64,000 bases of DNA, taken from assembly GCF_002251855.1 (NCBI RefSeq), contig NZ_NOXW01000015.1, positions 1 to 64,000 on the forward strand, read 5' to 3'. Source of the stretch: Rhodoferax sp. TH121. Lineage in GTDB: Bacteria; Pseudomonadota; Gammaproteobacteria; Burkholderiales; Burkholderiaceae_C. Of the stretch, positions 15,878-24,062 are shown in pieces. Position numbers and translations under genes: made by a program. Position 1 is the stretch's first letter. The number at the start of each line of letters is the position of its first letter. Below the pieces are notes generated by a model. That model had not been told where the DNA came from and made no database searches. It saw only the letters and a list, made by a program, of their open reading frames with translations.

Positions 15878-16846
15878 ATGGGAGGTTTTCTCGATCCGGC
15901 CATTCTGTTTTTTGTCTTTGGCATGGCTGCGGGGCTGCTCAAGTCCAACCTGGACATTCCGCACCCCATCTCGCGTTTTTTGTCGCTGTACCTGCTGATG
16001 GCCCTGGGCCTCAAAGGCGGGTTTGCCTTGGCCAAGTCGGGCTTCAACGCGGAGGTGGCCATCACCCTGGGGGCCGCACTGGCCCTGGCCTTTGCCATTC
16101 CTGCCCTTGCCTACTATTTGTTGCGCCGCTTCCTCAATGGGTTTGATGCGGCGGCGGTGGCAGCCACCTACGGCTCAGTCAGTGCCGTGACCTTCATCAC
16201 GGCCGTGCAGCATCTGGACAACCTGGGTGTGGCGTATGGTGGGCACATGGCCGCTGCCATGGCACTGATGGAGTCGCCGGCCATAGTAATGGCAGTGGTT
16301 TTGGCCAGCTATGTGCGCCGGCAGTCTGCCGCAGGCGCCATGCCGGTGCCGGGCACCTTGCGCCGCGTGTTGCATGAATCGCTGACGGACGGTGCGCAGC
16401 TCCTGTTGTTGGGGGCCATGGCCATTGGCATGGCCACTGGTGCGGCAGGCGAGGCCGTGATGAAACCCTTCTCGGTGGACTTGTTCAAAGGCATGCTGGC
16501 CTTCTTCCTGCTCGATATGGGCTTGCAAGCGGCCCGCAACATGGGCGGCCTGAGGGGCCAGTCTGCCTGGCTGCTGGTGTACGCGGTGGTGGCACCTCTG
16601 GCGCACGCCGGTTTGGCACTTTTGCTGGGCTGGGCCTTGGCCATGTCGGTGGGCAACACCGCGCTTTTGATGGTGCTGGCGGCCAGCGCGTCGTACATCG
16701 CGGTGCCCGCCGTGGTGCGCCAGACCATTCCTGAGGCAAATCCCTCCCTGTACTTTGGCATGTCGCTGGGGCTCACATTTCCGCTCAACATTTTGTTCGG
16801 GATTCCGGTCTATACCGAGGTGGCCCGGCGCGTGCTGGGCGCATAA
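15878..16846 (+). CDS. sbtA: Sodium-dependent bicarbonate transporter, SbtA type
   Basis: The 322-residue membrane protein has about ten hydrophobic segments arranged as two similar halves. SNLDIPHPISRFLSLYLLMALGLKGG and the matching second-half motif (VPAVVRQTIPEANPSLYFG) are typical of SbtA (DUF897), which brings in bicarbonate with sodium. GAGGTG lies eight bases before the ATG at 15878; the upstream frame is not used. The divergent NhaR-like gene suggests regulation by sodium or carbon supply. Confidence 0.9.
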   Translation: MGGFLDPAILFFVFGMAAGLLKSNLDIPHPISRFLSLYLLMALGLKGGFALAKSGFNAEVAITLGAALALAFAIPALAYYLLRRFLNGFDAAAVAATYGSVSAVTFITAVQHLDNLGVAYGGHMAAAMALMESPAIVMAVVLASYVRRQSAAGAMPVPGTLRRVLHESLTDGAQLLLLGAMAIGMATGAAGEAVMKPFSVDLFKGMLAFFLLDMGLQAARNMGGLRGQSAWLLVYAVVAPLAHAGLALLLGWALAMSVGNTALLMVLAASASYIAVPAVVRQTIPEANPSLYFGMSLGLTFPLNILFGIPVYTEVARRVLGA

Positions 16847-16876
16847 AAAAACGCCGGCTCCTTGCGGAGCTGGCGC
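16847..16876 (-). terminator. Terminator of the phasin-like gene
   Basis: CGCCGGCTCC at 16852-16861 pairs with GGAGCTGGCG at 16866-16875; on the minus strand it is followed by a run of seven T. Confidence 0.75.
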
Positions 16877-16913
16877 TGTGTGCCTGTTCGCAGCGCCGTC
16901 TGGCGCCGGGGGC

Positions 16914-17447
16914 TCAGGCTGCTTTGCGAACGCGGGCCACTTTCTTGGCCACTGCGCGTTTGGCAGTTGCCGCCTTGGCTTTCACCTTGGAGCCAGCAAT
17001 CTTGCTCACCAGCGCATCGCTTTGGGCTTCCAGCTTGGCCGCTACATGGCTGACCGCCACGGCTGCCGGCACAGCCGCCACGGCGATGGTGTTCAGGGTG
17101 GTAAGGCCTGTGCTCTTTTCAAAGCGGTTGGCGTTGGCTGCCACTTGTTCCAGGCCTTTGCCAGCCAGTTCCACGGCCTTGTTGACGGCGCTGTCGGCAC
17201 TGTCGGTGGTCAGGGTCACGCCATGGGTGTAGAGGGCGGTGACCTTTTTCTGGGCGGCAACGGCGTTGGTACGCACTTCGGCGCTGATGCGGTTGCCTGC
17301 CTTCTTGACGGCGGCGGCCCAGGACTGGTCGACATAACCTACAGCACGGGCATTGCCCACGCGGTAGGCGTTGATCACATTCTTGGCAGTGTTGCCATAA
17401 GACGCGATCAGTTCGTTGGTCACGGTGGATAGTTTCTTGTTGGCCAT
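16914..17447 (-). CDS. Phasin-like protein with lysine/alanine-rich tail
   Basis: A 177-residue alanine-rich protein, largely helical. It begins MANKKLSTVTNELIASYGNTAKNVINA and ends in repeated AK/AVAKK steps that resemble histone H1-like tails. The middle helices (residues 20-130) recall polyhydroxyalkanoate-granule phasins. The upstream in-frame codons are excluded because GGAG precedes the ATG at 17447 at normal spacing. A role at PHA granules or in DNA binding is possible; neither is proven. Confidence 0.65.
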   Translation of the reverse strand: MANKKLSTVTNELIASYGNTAKNVINAYRVGNARAVGYVDQSWAAAVKKAGNRISAEVRTNAVAAQKKVTALYTHGVTLTTDSADSAVNKAVELAGKGLEQVAANANRFEKSTGLTTLNTIAVAAVPAAVAVSHVAAKLEAQSDALVSKIAGSKVKAKAATAKRAVAKKVARVRKAA

Positions 17448-17623
17448 GGAAAACTCCTGCAAAGTGGATGAATGAAAAACCAGTGCCTTGCATTCTCCGA
17501 AGCCCTCCTAGTGAAGGCACCTTAAATCCTGCGTCTTTCCTAGAGGCGCACGCCTAAGAGATGGTGGAGTGCCACATGCCGGACAATGCAGGGTTTAGCG
17601 CACAGGCAGAAAGACGATAAGGC

Positions 17624-18595
17624 ATGGCAATTCAGTGGTTCCCGGGGCATATGCACCTGACCCGCAAGGCGATCCAGGAGCGCATCAAGGCGATCGACGT
17701 GGTGATCGAGCTGCTCGACGCGCGCCTGCCCGGATCGAGCGCCAACCCCATGCTGGCCGAGATGACCGCAGGCAAGCCTGCGCTCAAGGTGCTCAATAAG
17801 CAAGACCTGGCCGATCCCGCACGCACGGCACTCTGGTTGACGCACTACAACGCCATGCCCGGCGTGCGCGCGCTCCCGCTGGATGCCAGCATGACCACGC
17901 CGGCCAAAGCCTTGGTCGCCGCCTGCCACGAGTTGGCCCCCAACCGCGGCGGCATGGCCAAGCCTATGCGGGTGCTGATTTGTGGCATTCCCAACGTTGG
18001 CAAGTCCACCCTCATCAACACCTTGAAAGGTAAGCGCGCTGCCAAGACCGGCGACGAGGCCGGTGTGACCAAGCTGGAACAGCGCATCACCATCGCCGAC
18101 GACTTTTACCTCTACGACACGCCCGGCGTACTGTGGCCGCGCATCATCGTGGCCAAGAGCGGCTACAACTTGGCAGCCAGCGGCGCCATTGGCAAGAACG
18201 CGTTTGACGAAGAAGAGGTGGCGCTCGAACTGCTGGACTACCTGCGCCAGCACTACGCCGAGCCGCTGCAGGTGCGCTACAAGCTCACCGGTGTGGCCGA
18301 CATGACGGACGAGCAACTACTCGACGCCATTGGCCGCAAGCGCGGTGCGCTGCAGAGCGGCGGCAAGATCAACCTGCAAAAGGCGGCCGAGATCGTGATC
18401 CATGACTTCCGCGCTTGCGCCATCGGCCGTATGACGCTGGAAACCCCCACCGAGTTTGCCGACTGGCTGGCCGCCGGCCAGAAGCTGGACGCCGAGCGCC
18501 AGCTCAAGAAGGACGCGATCGAGCTGGACCGCAAGATCCGTTTCAAGAAGGTCCCCCGCCCACCGCGCGTGGCGGATGCCGGGGTCGAGGAATAG
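17624..18595 (+). CDS. rbgA: Ribosome biogenesis GTPase RbgA (YlqF)
   Basis: The 323-residue protein is a circularly permuted GTPase: the G4 motif NKQD (58-61) comes before the P-loop GIPNVGKST (121-129) and the G3 motif DTPG. The N-terminus WFPGHMHLTRKAI and the helical C-terminal domain complete the RbgA pattern. In Bacillus it helps the late assembly of the 50S subunit. ATG at 17624 fits the family. The 176 bases upstream hold no recognised element. Confidence 0.93.
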   Translation: MAIQWFPGHMHLTRKAIQERIKAIDVVIELLDARLPGSSANPMLAEMTAGKPALKVLNKQDLADPARTALWLTHYNAMPGVRALPLDASMTTPAKALVAACHELAPNRGGMAKPMRVLICGIPNVGKSTLINTLKGKRAAKTGDEAGVTKLEQRITIADDFYLYDTPGVLWPRIIVAKSGYNLAASGAIGKNAFDEEEVALELLDYLRQHYAEPLQVRYKLTGVADMTDEQLLDAIGRKRGALQSGGKINLQKAAEIVIHDFRACAIGRMTLETPTEFADWLAAGQKLDAERQLKKDAIELDRKIRFKKVPRPPRVADAGVEE

Positions 18596-18597
18596 AG

Positions 18598-18656
18598 CCA
18601 AATAGGCCTCTGGGTTCCGTGGATACTGCGCGAATAGCTCCTCTGTTGATAGCAAT
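18598..18656 (+). repeat. Dispersed ~60-bp repeat, copy 4
   Basis: Variant B with AAATAGGCCTCTGGG, TGCGCGAATAGCT and TTGATAGCAA, between rbgA and the SRAP gene. Confidence 0.85.
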
Positions 18657-18669
18657 CTGAGCGGCGGTC

Positions 18670-19392
18670 ATGTGTACCAATTACGTTCCCTCTGCCAAAG
18701 CCGCGTATCTGGAGGCGCGTTTAGGTGCATTGGCGGCCCCGGCGGATACGCCTGCCTTGGCGCACGTGTCGGAGGTTTTTCCGGGCTACAGCGCACCCGT
18801 GGTGTTGCGCCGCGGCGCCCCAGTGGACGGGTTCGCAGTATTGCGCCCCGCACAGTTTGGTTTGATTCCACATTGGTGTACCGATGCTGCGCAGGCCCGC
18901 GACATCAGCCGCAAGACCTACAACGCACGCAGCGAAACCGCAGCCGGCAAACCCAGCTTTCGGGCCGCTTGGGCCGCCCGCCAGTGGGTGCTGGTGCCCA
19001 TGCAGTGCTTTTTTGAACCCAGCTGGGAAGACGCGCCAGCAAACGGCGGCCGCCCCACGCGATGGCGCATTGCGCGAGCGGACGGAGCGCCCTTTGCTGT
19101 GGCGGGCCTGTGGGACCGCTGGACCGATCCGGCGACGGGCAGTGTGCAGGGCAGCTTCACCGTGCTTACAGTGAATGCCGATGGCCATGCTGTGATGGGC
19201 CGCATGCACCGGCCTGACGAGGAAAAACGCATGCCGGTGATCGTGCCGCCCGCACACTACGCAGAATGGTTGCAGGCCAGCCCGCAGCAGGCCATGGACT
19301 TTATGCGCGCGGCGCCAGCTGAAGACTTGGTGGCTGCTGCGGCTCCGCTGGAGCGACGCCCGCTGGTGGCACCCAATCTCTCGCTGTTCTGA
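18670..19392 (+). CDS. SRAP/YedK-type abasic-site protein
   Basis: The 240-residue protein begins MCTNY, so C2 becomes the N-terminal cysteine that forms a thiazolidine bond with abasic sites in single-stranded DNA. Other expected residues are present: N85 in TYNARSET, E116 in CFFEPSWE and H180 in GRMHRPDEEKRMPV. This is the YedK/HMCES family that protects abasic sites at replication forks. GCGGCGGTC lies before the ATG and no LexA box is seen. Confidence 0.93.
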   Translation: MCTNYVPSAKAAYLEARLGALAAPADTPALAHVSEVFPGYSAPVVLRRGAPVDGFAVLRPAQFGLIPHWCTDAAQARDISRKTYNARSETAAGKPSFRAAWAARQWVLVPMQCFFEPSWEDAPANGGRPTRWRIARADGAPFAVAGLWDRWTDPATGSVQGSFTVLTVNADGHAVMGRMHRPDEEKRMPVIVPPAHYAEWLQASPQQAMDFMRAAPAEDLVAAAAPLERRPLVAPNLSLF

Positions 19393-19398
19393 AACGCC

Positions 19399-19839
19399 TC
19401 AGCGGCCCAGGTGGCTGCGTGCCCAGCGCACGATGTCGGCCGTGCCCATGGCACCCGGCTGGCGTGCAATCTCACGGCCACCGGCGAATAGCGCCAGGGT
19501 CGGAATACTGCGGATCTGAAAACGCCTGGCCAGATTGGTCACCGCTTCGGTGTCGACCTTGGCCAGGCGCAGCTGGGGCTCCAGCTGGGCTGCGGCCTGG
19601 GCAAAGGCCGGTGCCATTTGTCGGCAGGGCCCGCACCATGGGGCCCAAAAATCGACCAGCACCGGGATGTGGCTGCGGGCGATGTGTTTGTCAAAAGCCG
19701 CTTCGTCCAGCGCCACGGGCTGGGCTACAAACAAGGGTTTTTTGCAGCTGCCGCAGTCGGGCGCACTGCCCAGTTGGGCGTGTTGCACGCGGTTGGTGGT
19801 GTGGCAGTGGGGGCAAACAATGTGCAGGGCGTCGGTCAT
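19399..19839 (-). CDS. trxC: Thioredoxin 2 (TrxC)
   Basis: A 146-residue zinc-containing thioredoxin. The N-terminal zinc site is C9xxC12 and C29xxC32; the active site is WCGPC (C69/C72). TrxC is a cytosolic disulfide reductase, often induced by peroxide. The stop codon lies close to the convergent SRAP stop. The next gene upstream on the same strand is a hydrolase whose stop is five bases away, so the two are likely co-transcribed. Confidence 0.95.
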   Translation of the reverse strand: MTDALHIVCPHCHTTNRVQHAQLGSAPDCGSCKKPLFVAQPVALDEAAFDKHIARSHIPVLVDFWAPWCGPCRQMAPAFAQAAAQLEPQLRLAKVDTEAVTNLARRFQIRSIPTLALFAGGREIARQPGAMGTADIVRWARSHLGR

Positions 19840-19844
19840 GCCCT

Positions 19845-20669
19845 TTAGCTGGGGAGCTTCTTCAGGCTTTCAAGCCAGTCCCGCACCGCGGCCTGCAGCG
19901 CCTCGGCCTGGTCCAGCATCACCCAGTGGCCGCTGCGAAAGCCCAGGGCTACATTGGCGGGATTGCGGGCCAGGGTTTCCAGCCAGTGGGGTGAGTGGAA
20001 CATAAAGGGTTTGTGCGTACCGTAGGCGTAAAACAGGGGGCACTGTGGCCGCACGGGCAGGGTGTGGCGCAGGCCGCCAGCCGCGCCCAGCCAGGCCATG
20101 GCGTAGGGGCGGTTCATGCGCCAATGGATGGCCTGCGGTGCCGCCGGGCAGTGGAGTCTGCGGGCCATGTGCTGCGTCATGCGGTCGGCCAAGCCCTCGG
20201 CCCCCAGCATGCCCAGTCCCCAGGCTGTGGCCAGCCAGAGCTGGTAGGCCAGGACTTGCAGCTTCTGTTTGCCGCTGAGGGCGCGCAGGTAGGCACCGCT
20301 GTTGTGGTCGCCAATATCGATGCCCACGATGCTTGCCACCCGGTCGGGGTGGCGCATGGCGAGCTCGTAGCCGAACACGCAGCCCCAGTCGTGCAGCAGC
20401 AGGGTGACGGGCTGGCCGGGGCTGACGGTGTCCAGAATGGCGCGCAAGTGGGTCGTCATCTGCGCCAGGCTGCGGTTCGGGCCGTGGGTCGGGTTGTCAA
20501 AACCGGGCAGCGTGAAACGCACGCAGCGGTACTGCGGGGCCAGTGCGGCCACCATGCCATCCCACAGGCGGTAGGTGTCGGGCCAGCCGTGCAGCATGAC
20601 GATCGTGTGGCTGCCACGGCCCTCCAGATACACCTCGGTGTCATGGACATAGAAGCTGTGTTGGCTCAT
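19845..20669 (-). CDS. Alpha/beta hydrolase
   Basis: The 274-residue protein has an HGWPDTYRLWD oxyanion segment, and LLLHDWGCVFGYELAMRHPDR, where the nucleophile position in the HDWG pattern is typical of epoxide hydrolase and haloalkane dehalogenase relatives. A histidine in GFRSGHWVMLDQ near the end is the likely base. Substrate unknown. The ATG at 20669 has no ribosome site; a dispersed repeat lies within a few bases upstream and would be part of its leader. Confidence 0.82.
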   Translation of the reverse strand: MSQHSFYVHDTEVYLEGRGSHTIVMLHGWPDTYRLWDGMVAALAPQYRCVRFTLPGFDNPTHGPNRSLAQMTTHLRAILDTVSPGQPVTLLLHDWGCVFGYELAMRHPDRVASIVGIDIGDHNSGAYLRALSGKQKLQVLAYQLWLATAWGLGMLGAEGLADRMTQHMARRLHCPAAPQAIHWRMNRPYAMAWLGAAGGLRHTLPVRPQCPLFYAYGTHKPFMFHSPHWLETLARNPANVALGFRSGHWVMLDQAEALQAAVRDWLESLKKLPS

Positions 20670-20671
20670 GG

Positions 20672-20724
20672 ATTTGCTATTGAATTGATAGCTGCTTGCG
20701 CCCACTTCTATTGGGCTGCAGCCC
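20672..20724 (-). repeat. Dispersed ~60-bp repeat, copy 5
   Basis: On the minus strand it reads GCGCAAGCAGCTATC then AATAGCAAAT. It fills the gap between the M48 protease stop and the hydrolase start. Confidence 0.8.
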
Positions 20725-21802
20725 GAAAGAATGCAATACGGTCGGCATCGGACGGGTGTGAGGCAAAGGCGATGCCGAGCCAGGAGGGGCTGTCTTCGTC
20801 GGCGGTATCGTCTTTTGACGGCTTGGAGCCCGAGGTCTCGCGTGTTTTCTTTTGGCGCTCTTGGTCCAGTGCTTCAAACAGCGTCACCATGTGCAGGGGC
20901 GACAGGCCCGCTGCCTTGAGTACCTGTACTGCATGGGCATCCGCCTCGCGTTCGGCTTCGCGGGAGTAGTGGGCTTGGCCCAGAAGGGCAGGCACCGCTG
21001 CCAGCAAGGTGCTGAAGTCGCCCAGCACCACCGCCCCCAGTGCCCCCAGCACCGTGGCCTGCACCAGCATGCGCAGGCCATGGCGCTGCTGCACATGGCC
21101 CAGCTCATGGGCCAGCACGGCCGTCAGTACCCGGGTGTCGGCATTCACCAAGGCGACCATCTCGTCGGTCATGATGATGGTGCCACCTGGCAGGGCCAGC
21201 GCATTGGGGCCTATCTTGCTTTGTCGAAACACGAGCCGCCATGGTTGTGGGTCTGCGCTGTTTTGCCGCGCCACGGCGTCGGCAAATGCCTGGGTAATGC
21301 GGGCCTGCTCGGCCAATGGCAGTTTGCTGGGCAACATCAGGGCTTGGTCCACCGCCGCCAGGGTGCTCTCGCCCAGACTTTGTTCGATGCCCGGCGGTGT
21401 CGCGGCCACTACCGCACGCGCCAACAGGGGAAGCCCCCACAGTTGCAGTGCCACTGCCAGTGCAGCCAGCACCGCTACGCTGCCTGCCACCCAACGCCAG
21501 CTTTGCTGCATCTTCACGACCAGAGACTCGTTCAGTCCCTGACTTTGCATCCAGGTGTCCCAAGCCAGCCCGTCGTCACATTGCACGTGGCCGCCGCTGG
21601 CAAGATGGGCCAGACGCTGGCCATGGCGCGTGCGCTCGGGCCACTGCACCTGGTGGGCGGGGACCTGCAGGTCCACGCCCTCGCCCACAATGTGCAGGCG
21701 GCGTTGCCGGCCCTCGCCCAGCAGCTGCAGCGTCACCGGCTGGGCGCGTGCGCTGCGGCCATCGAAGTAGGTGGCAGCCAGGGTGCTGCCGCTGTGGTGC
21801 AC
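20708..21802 (-). CDS. M48 family metallopeptidase
   Basis: The 364-residue protein has a non-catalytic N-terminal part, a membrane segment at about 103-130, and the zinc motif HELGH at 232-236 followed by a second ligand in EREADAHAV. This matches the Oma1/HtpX-like M48 family that cleaves membrane or periplasmic proteins. The GTG start lies three bases after the stop of the DUF898 gene, so the pair is an operon, an arrangement I know from other betaproteobacteria. Confidence 0.9.
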   Translation of the reverse strand: MHHSGSTLAATYFDGRSARAQPVTLQLLGEGRQRRLHIVGEGVDLQVPAHQVQWPERTRHGQRLAHLASGGHVQCDDGLAWDTWMQSQGLNESLVVKMQQSWRWVAGSVAVLAALAVALQLWGLPLLARAVVAATPPGIEQSLGESTLAAVDQALMLPSKLPLAEQARITQAFADAVARQNSADPQPWRLVFRQSKIGPNALALPGGTIIMTDEMVALVNADTRVLTAVLAHELGHVQQRHGLRMLVQATVLGALGAVVLGDFSTLLAAVPALLGQAHYSREAEREADAHAVQVLKAAGLSPLHMVTLFEALDQERQKKTRETSGSKPSKDDTADEDSPSWLGIAFASHPSDADRIAFFRAAAQ

Positions 21803-21805
21803 GGC

Positions 21806-23008
21806 TTAGAGCCCCACATCCAGGCCAAAGAAGTCGCCGGCCGCGTCTCCAGCGGCATCCCCCTCGCGCGGCTGTACTTGCGCAACCAGCAGGTCTGGGT
21901 TGGCACGCGACTTGATGCTTACCGCCTCCAGTCGCACCCGCGCCAAAGCCACCGCCGCAAAAGGCCAGTACAGCCCCAAGGTAATGACGACCAGCACCCA
22001 ATTTTTGAGAGAGACCCAGAGCAGGGAGCGCACACGCAGTTGGCTCACAAACCGGAGCTCGGTATTGCCGGTTTTGGTCCACACCAGGTTTTGCAAGCGT
22101 GCGATGGCGTAAGGCTTGATGCACACCAGCACGGCCAGCATGAGCAGCAAGGCGGGCAGGAGCGCTGCAGCAATCATCCAGATACCGGTTTGATTCCGCA
22201 GCCCCTCCAGCCCCTCGAGTCCGGAGGCCACACCAAACAGAATGCCCACGGGCAGGACAACGGCCAGCAGCCAGATGCCGATCACCTTGAGTGTGAGCAG
22301 GTAAAACGATCCCACTGTGGCACGGAAGGTGGTTTGCAGATGGCCCAGGCTGTAGTGGTTGTGTTGATATTGCTTGAGGTTCCACATCAGCCAAGGTGCA
22401 ATGGCCAGTGTGGTGAACATGACGCCCAAGGCCAGGAAGCCAAACCAGGCTGGGGGCGCGGCTTCATCGCTCACCAATGTGAGCCCGCCGACCAGGACCA
22501 GGCCGGGCAGGAACAGCGGCAGCATGGCCCGGTAGGCGCCCGGCAGATCACCGGTAAACCGGAACCGCAGGCCACGCCAGCTGGTGTTGGCCAGGCGGAA
22601 CTGCATCGATGATTTGAACAAGGCGGGCCACAGACCCGCTACCAGCACCAGGGCCACCAGGCCCGCTATGTTGGAGAACTCACCTGCCACCGAATACAGA
22701 ATGAACAAGATGCCAACCAGGGCATAACCCTTGAACATCTTTTTCGGGTCGCCATGAAAGCCCAGGGGCTGGCCCCCCACCAGGGTGTTGCCCATGAAGT
22801 AGCGCAAGCGCCGAGCCTTGGCCCAGGGGAAGTAGATGCCCAGCGTGACCAGCATCAGCAAGAGGTTGACGATCCAGATGCGGAAGTACTCGCTGCCGGA
22901 GCCGGTGAAGGCGATGCTGATCTGGTGGGTCGAGGGAGGGACTTGCACCTGGGTGTCAGGTGCGTCCAGGGAGTGGGTGCCAGACGTGGCTGTGTCTGCA
23001 TGTTGCAT
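21806..23008 (-). CDS. DUF898 (YjgN family) membrane protein
   Basis: The 400-residue protein has a short hydrophilic head and about eight membrane segments. It carries the repeated motif seen in YjgN proteins: FRIWIVNLLLMLVTLGIYFPWAK near residue 43, and a partner LKNWVLVVITLGLYWPFA near 340. The function is unknown. A strong AAGGAGG site precedes the ATG at 23008. It heads an operon with the M48 peptidase. Confidence 0.88.
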   Translation of the reverse strand: MQHADTATSGTHSLDAPDTQVQVPPSTHQISIAFTGSGSEYFRIWIVNLLLMLVTLGIYFPWAKARRLRYFMGNTLVGGQPLGFHGDPKKMFKGYALVGILFILYSVAGEFSNIAGLVALVLVAGLWPALFKSSMQFRLANTSWRGLRFRFTGDLPGAYRAMLPLFLPGLVLVGGLTLVSDEAAPPAWFGFLALGVMFTTLAIAPWLMWNLKQYQHNHYSLGHLQTTFRATVGSFYLLTLKVIGIWLLAVVLPVGILFGVASGLEGLEGLRNQTGIWMIAAALLPALLLMLAVLVCIKPYAIARLQNLVWTKTGNTELRFVSQLRVRSLLWVSLKNWVLVVITLGLYWPFAAVALARVRLEAVSIKSRANPDLLVAQVQPREGDAAGDAAGDFFGLDVGL

Positions 23009-23098
23009 GCGCGGGATCCTCCTTGAAAGTGGGTGGGGCCTGGGGCCCTCTGTGTGTGGTCGCCATCATATAGCGGCGCGGGGGCGCATGGGCGGCGC

Positions 23099-23998
23099 TC
23101 ACGGTTTGGCGCGCAACTCTGGCTCCAGCGTGTCCCACAGGCTGCGATCGGCCAGCGGCGTGTCTTTGGGCAGTAGGGGATTGGGAATGCTGAAGATGCG
23201 CCGCCCTCCGAGGCTGATGTCGCTGAGGATGGATTTTTTGAAGGCCTGGTAGCGCCGCTCGAACTTGCCGTTCTTGATTAGCACGCGCAGACCCGCTTCG
23301 GCCCGTTGGGCGAGCCGCTCTCCCTCCGGGGTACGGGGGAAGAAGAAGTAACGCGGCAAGGGGGAGTAGAGCAACAGCTTGCGTTCAATCGCCAGCGCGG
23401 GATAGGTCCGGCGGCCCACAGCCAGCTCTTGGCTGATTTCGTTGACCCCGCGTGAGAATAGGTCGAAGCGGCCAGAGTCCAGCATCGGCAGCAACAGCTC
23501 GTAAGTCGGCGCGGTAACCACTTGAAAACCGTTGGCGCGCAGGATGTCGCTGTCGACCCAAGTGGCGCCCTGGCCGATGGACAGGGCCTGCAATTGGGGC
23601 AATGTGCGTACTGGGTCGGCCCAGGCCTGGGTGTCGGACTTGATGAGGAATAGGCGGTAGCCCGTCAGTCCTTTGTCCAGCGGGATACGGATGGGGCGCA
23701 GTGTATGTTCACGGGCGATGCTGGTGGTGCGGGCCATGACGCTGATGTCGGTGGCAGTGCTGAGCAGTAATTCGGCCCGCCCGGCATTCATGACCTTGGG
23801 GCTGGCCTGCAGCACGTAGGGGCCCCACTGGGGCATGGTTTCGTCCAGGGCGGCTTGCAGCAGTTCCCAGTAGTAGTTCAGCCGCGTGTCAGACCCACTC
23901 TCGGGAGGCGGGTAGACATAACGCATTGTCTCGGCCTGGGCCCACAAGGGGCAGGCCAACAGCAGCGCAACCAGCAGTTGTCTCAACGACCGAATCAT
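23099..23998 (-). CDS. Periplasmic substrate-binding-like protein
   Basis: A 299-residue protein with a signal peptide (MIRSLRQLLVALLLACPLWAQA). The mature part has the features of family-3 solute-binding proteins (AELLLSTATDISVMARTT, a hinge, and a C-terminal VLIKNGKFERRYQAFKK), but there is no transporter gene beside it. Such orphan proteins are frequent in Comamonadaceae and may act as sensors. The upstream in-frame extension is rejected because the signal peptide begins at 23998. Confidence 0.78.
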   Translation of the reverse strand: MIRSLRQLLVALLLACPLWAQAETMRYVYPPPESGSDTRLNYYWELLQAALDETMPQWGPYVLQASPKVMNAGRAELLLSTATDISVMARTTSIAREHTLRPIRIPLDKGLTGYRLFLIKSDTQAWADPVRTLPQLQALSIGQGATWVDSDILRANGFQVVTAPTYELLLPMLDSGRFDLFSRGVNEISQELAVGRRTYPALAIERKLLLYSPLPRYFFFPRTPEGERLAQRAEAGLRVLIKNGKFERRYQAFKKSILSDISLGGRRIFSIPNPLLPKDTPLADRSLWDTLEPELRAKP

Positions 23999-24062
23999 GG
24001 GGGGCCTCGTGTGCCTTGTCTTCCTCTTGCTCCCCAGTGTAGTCCGCTTGTGTGACAGTGTC

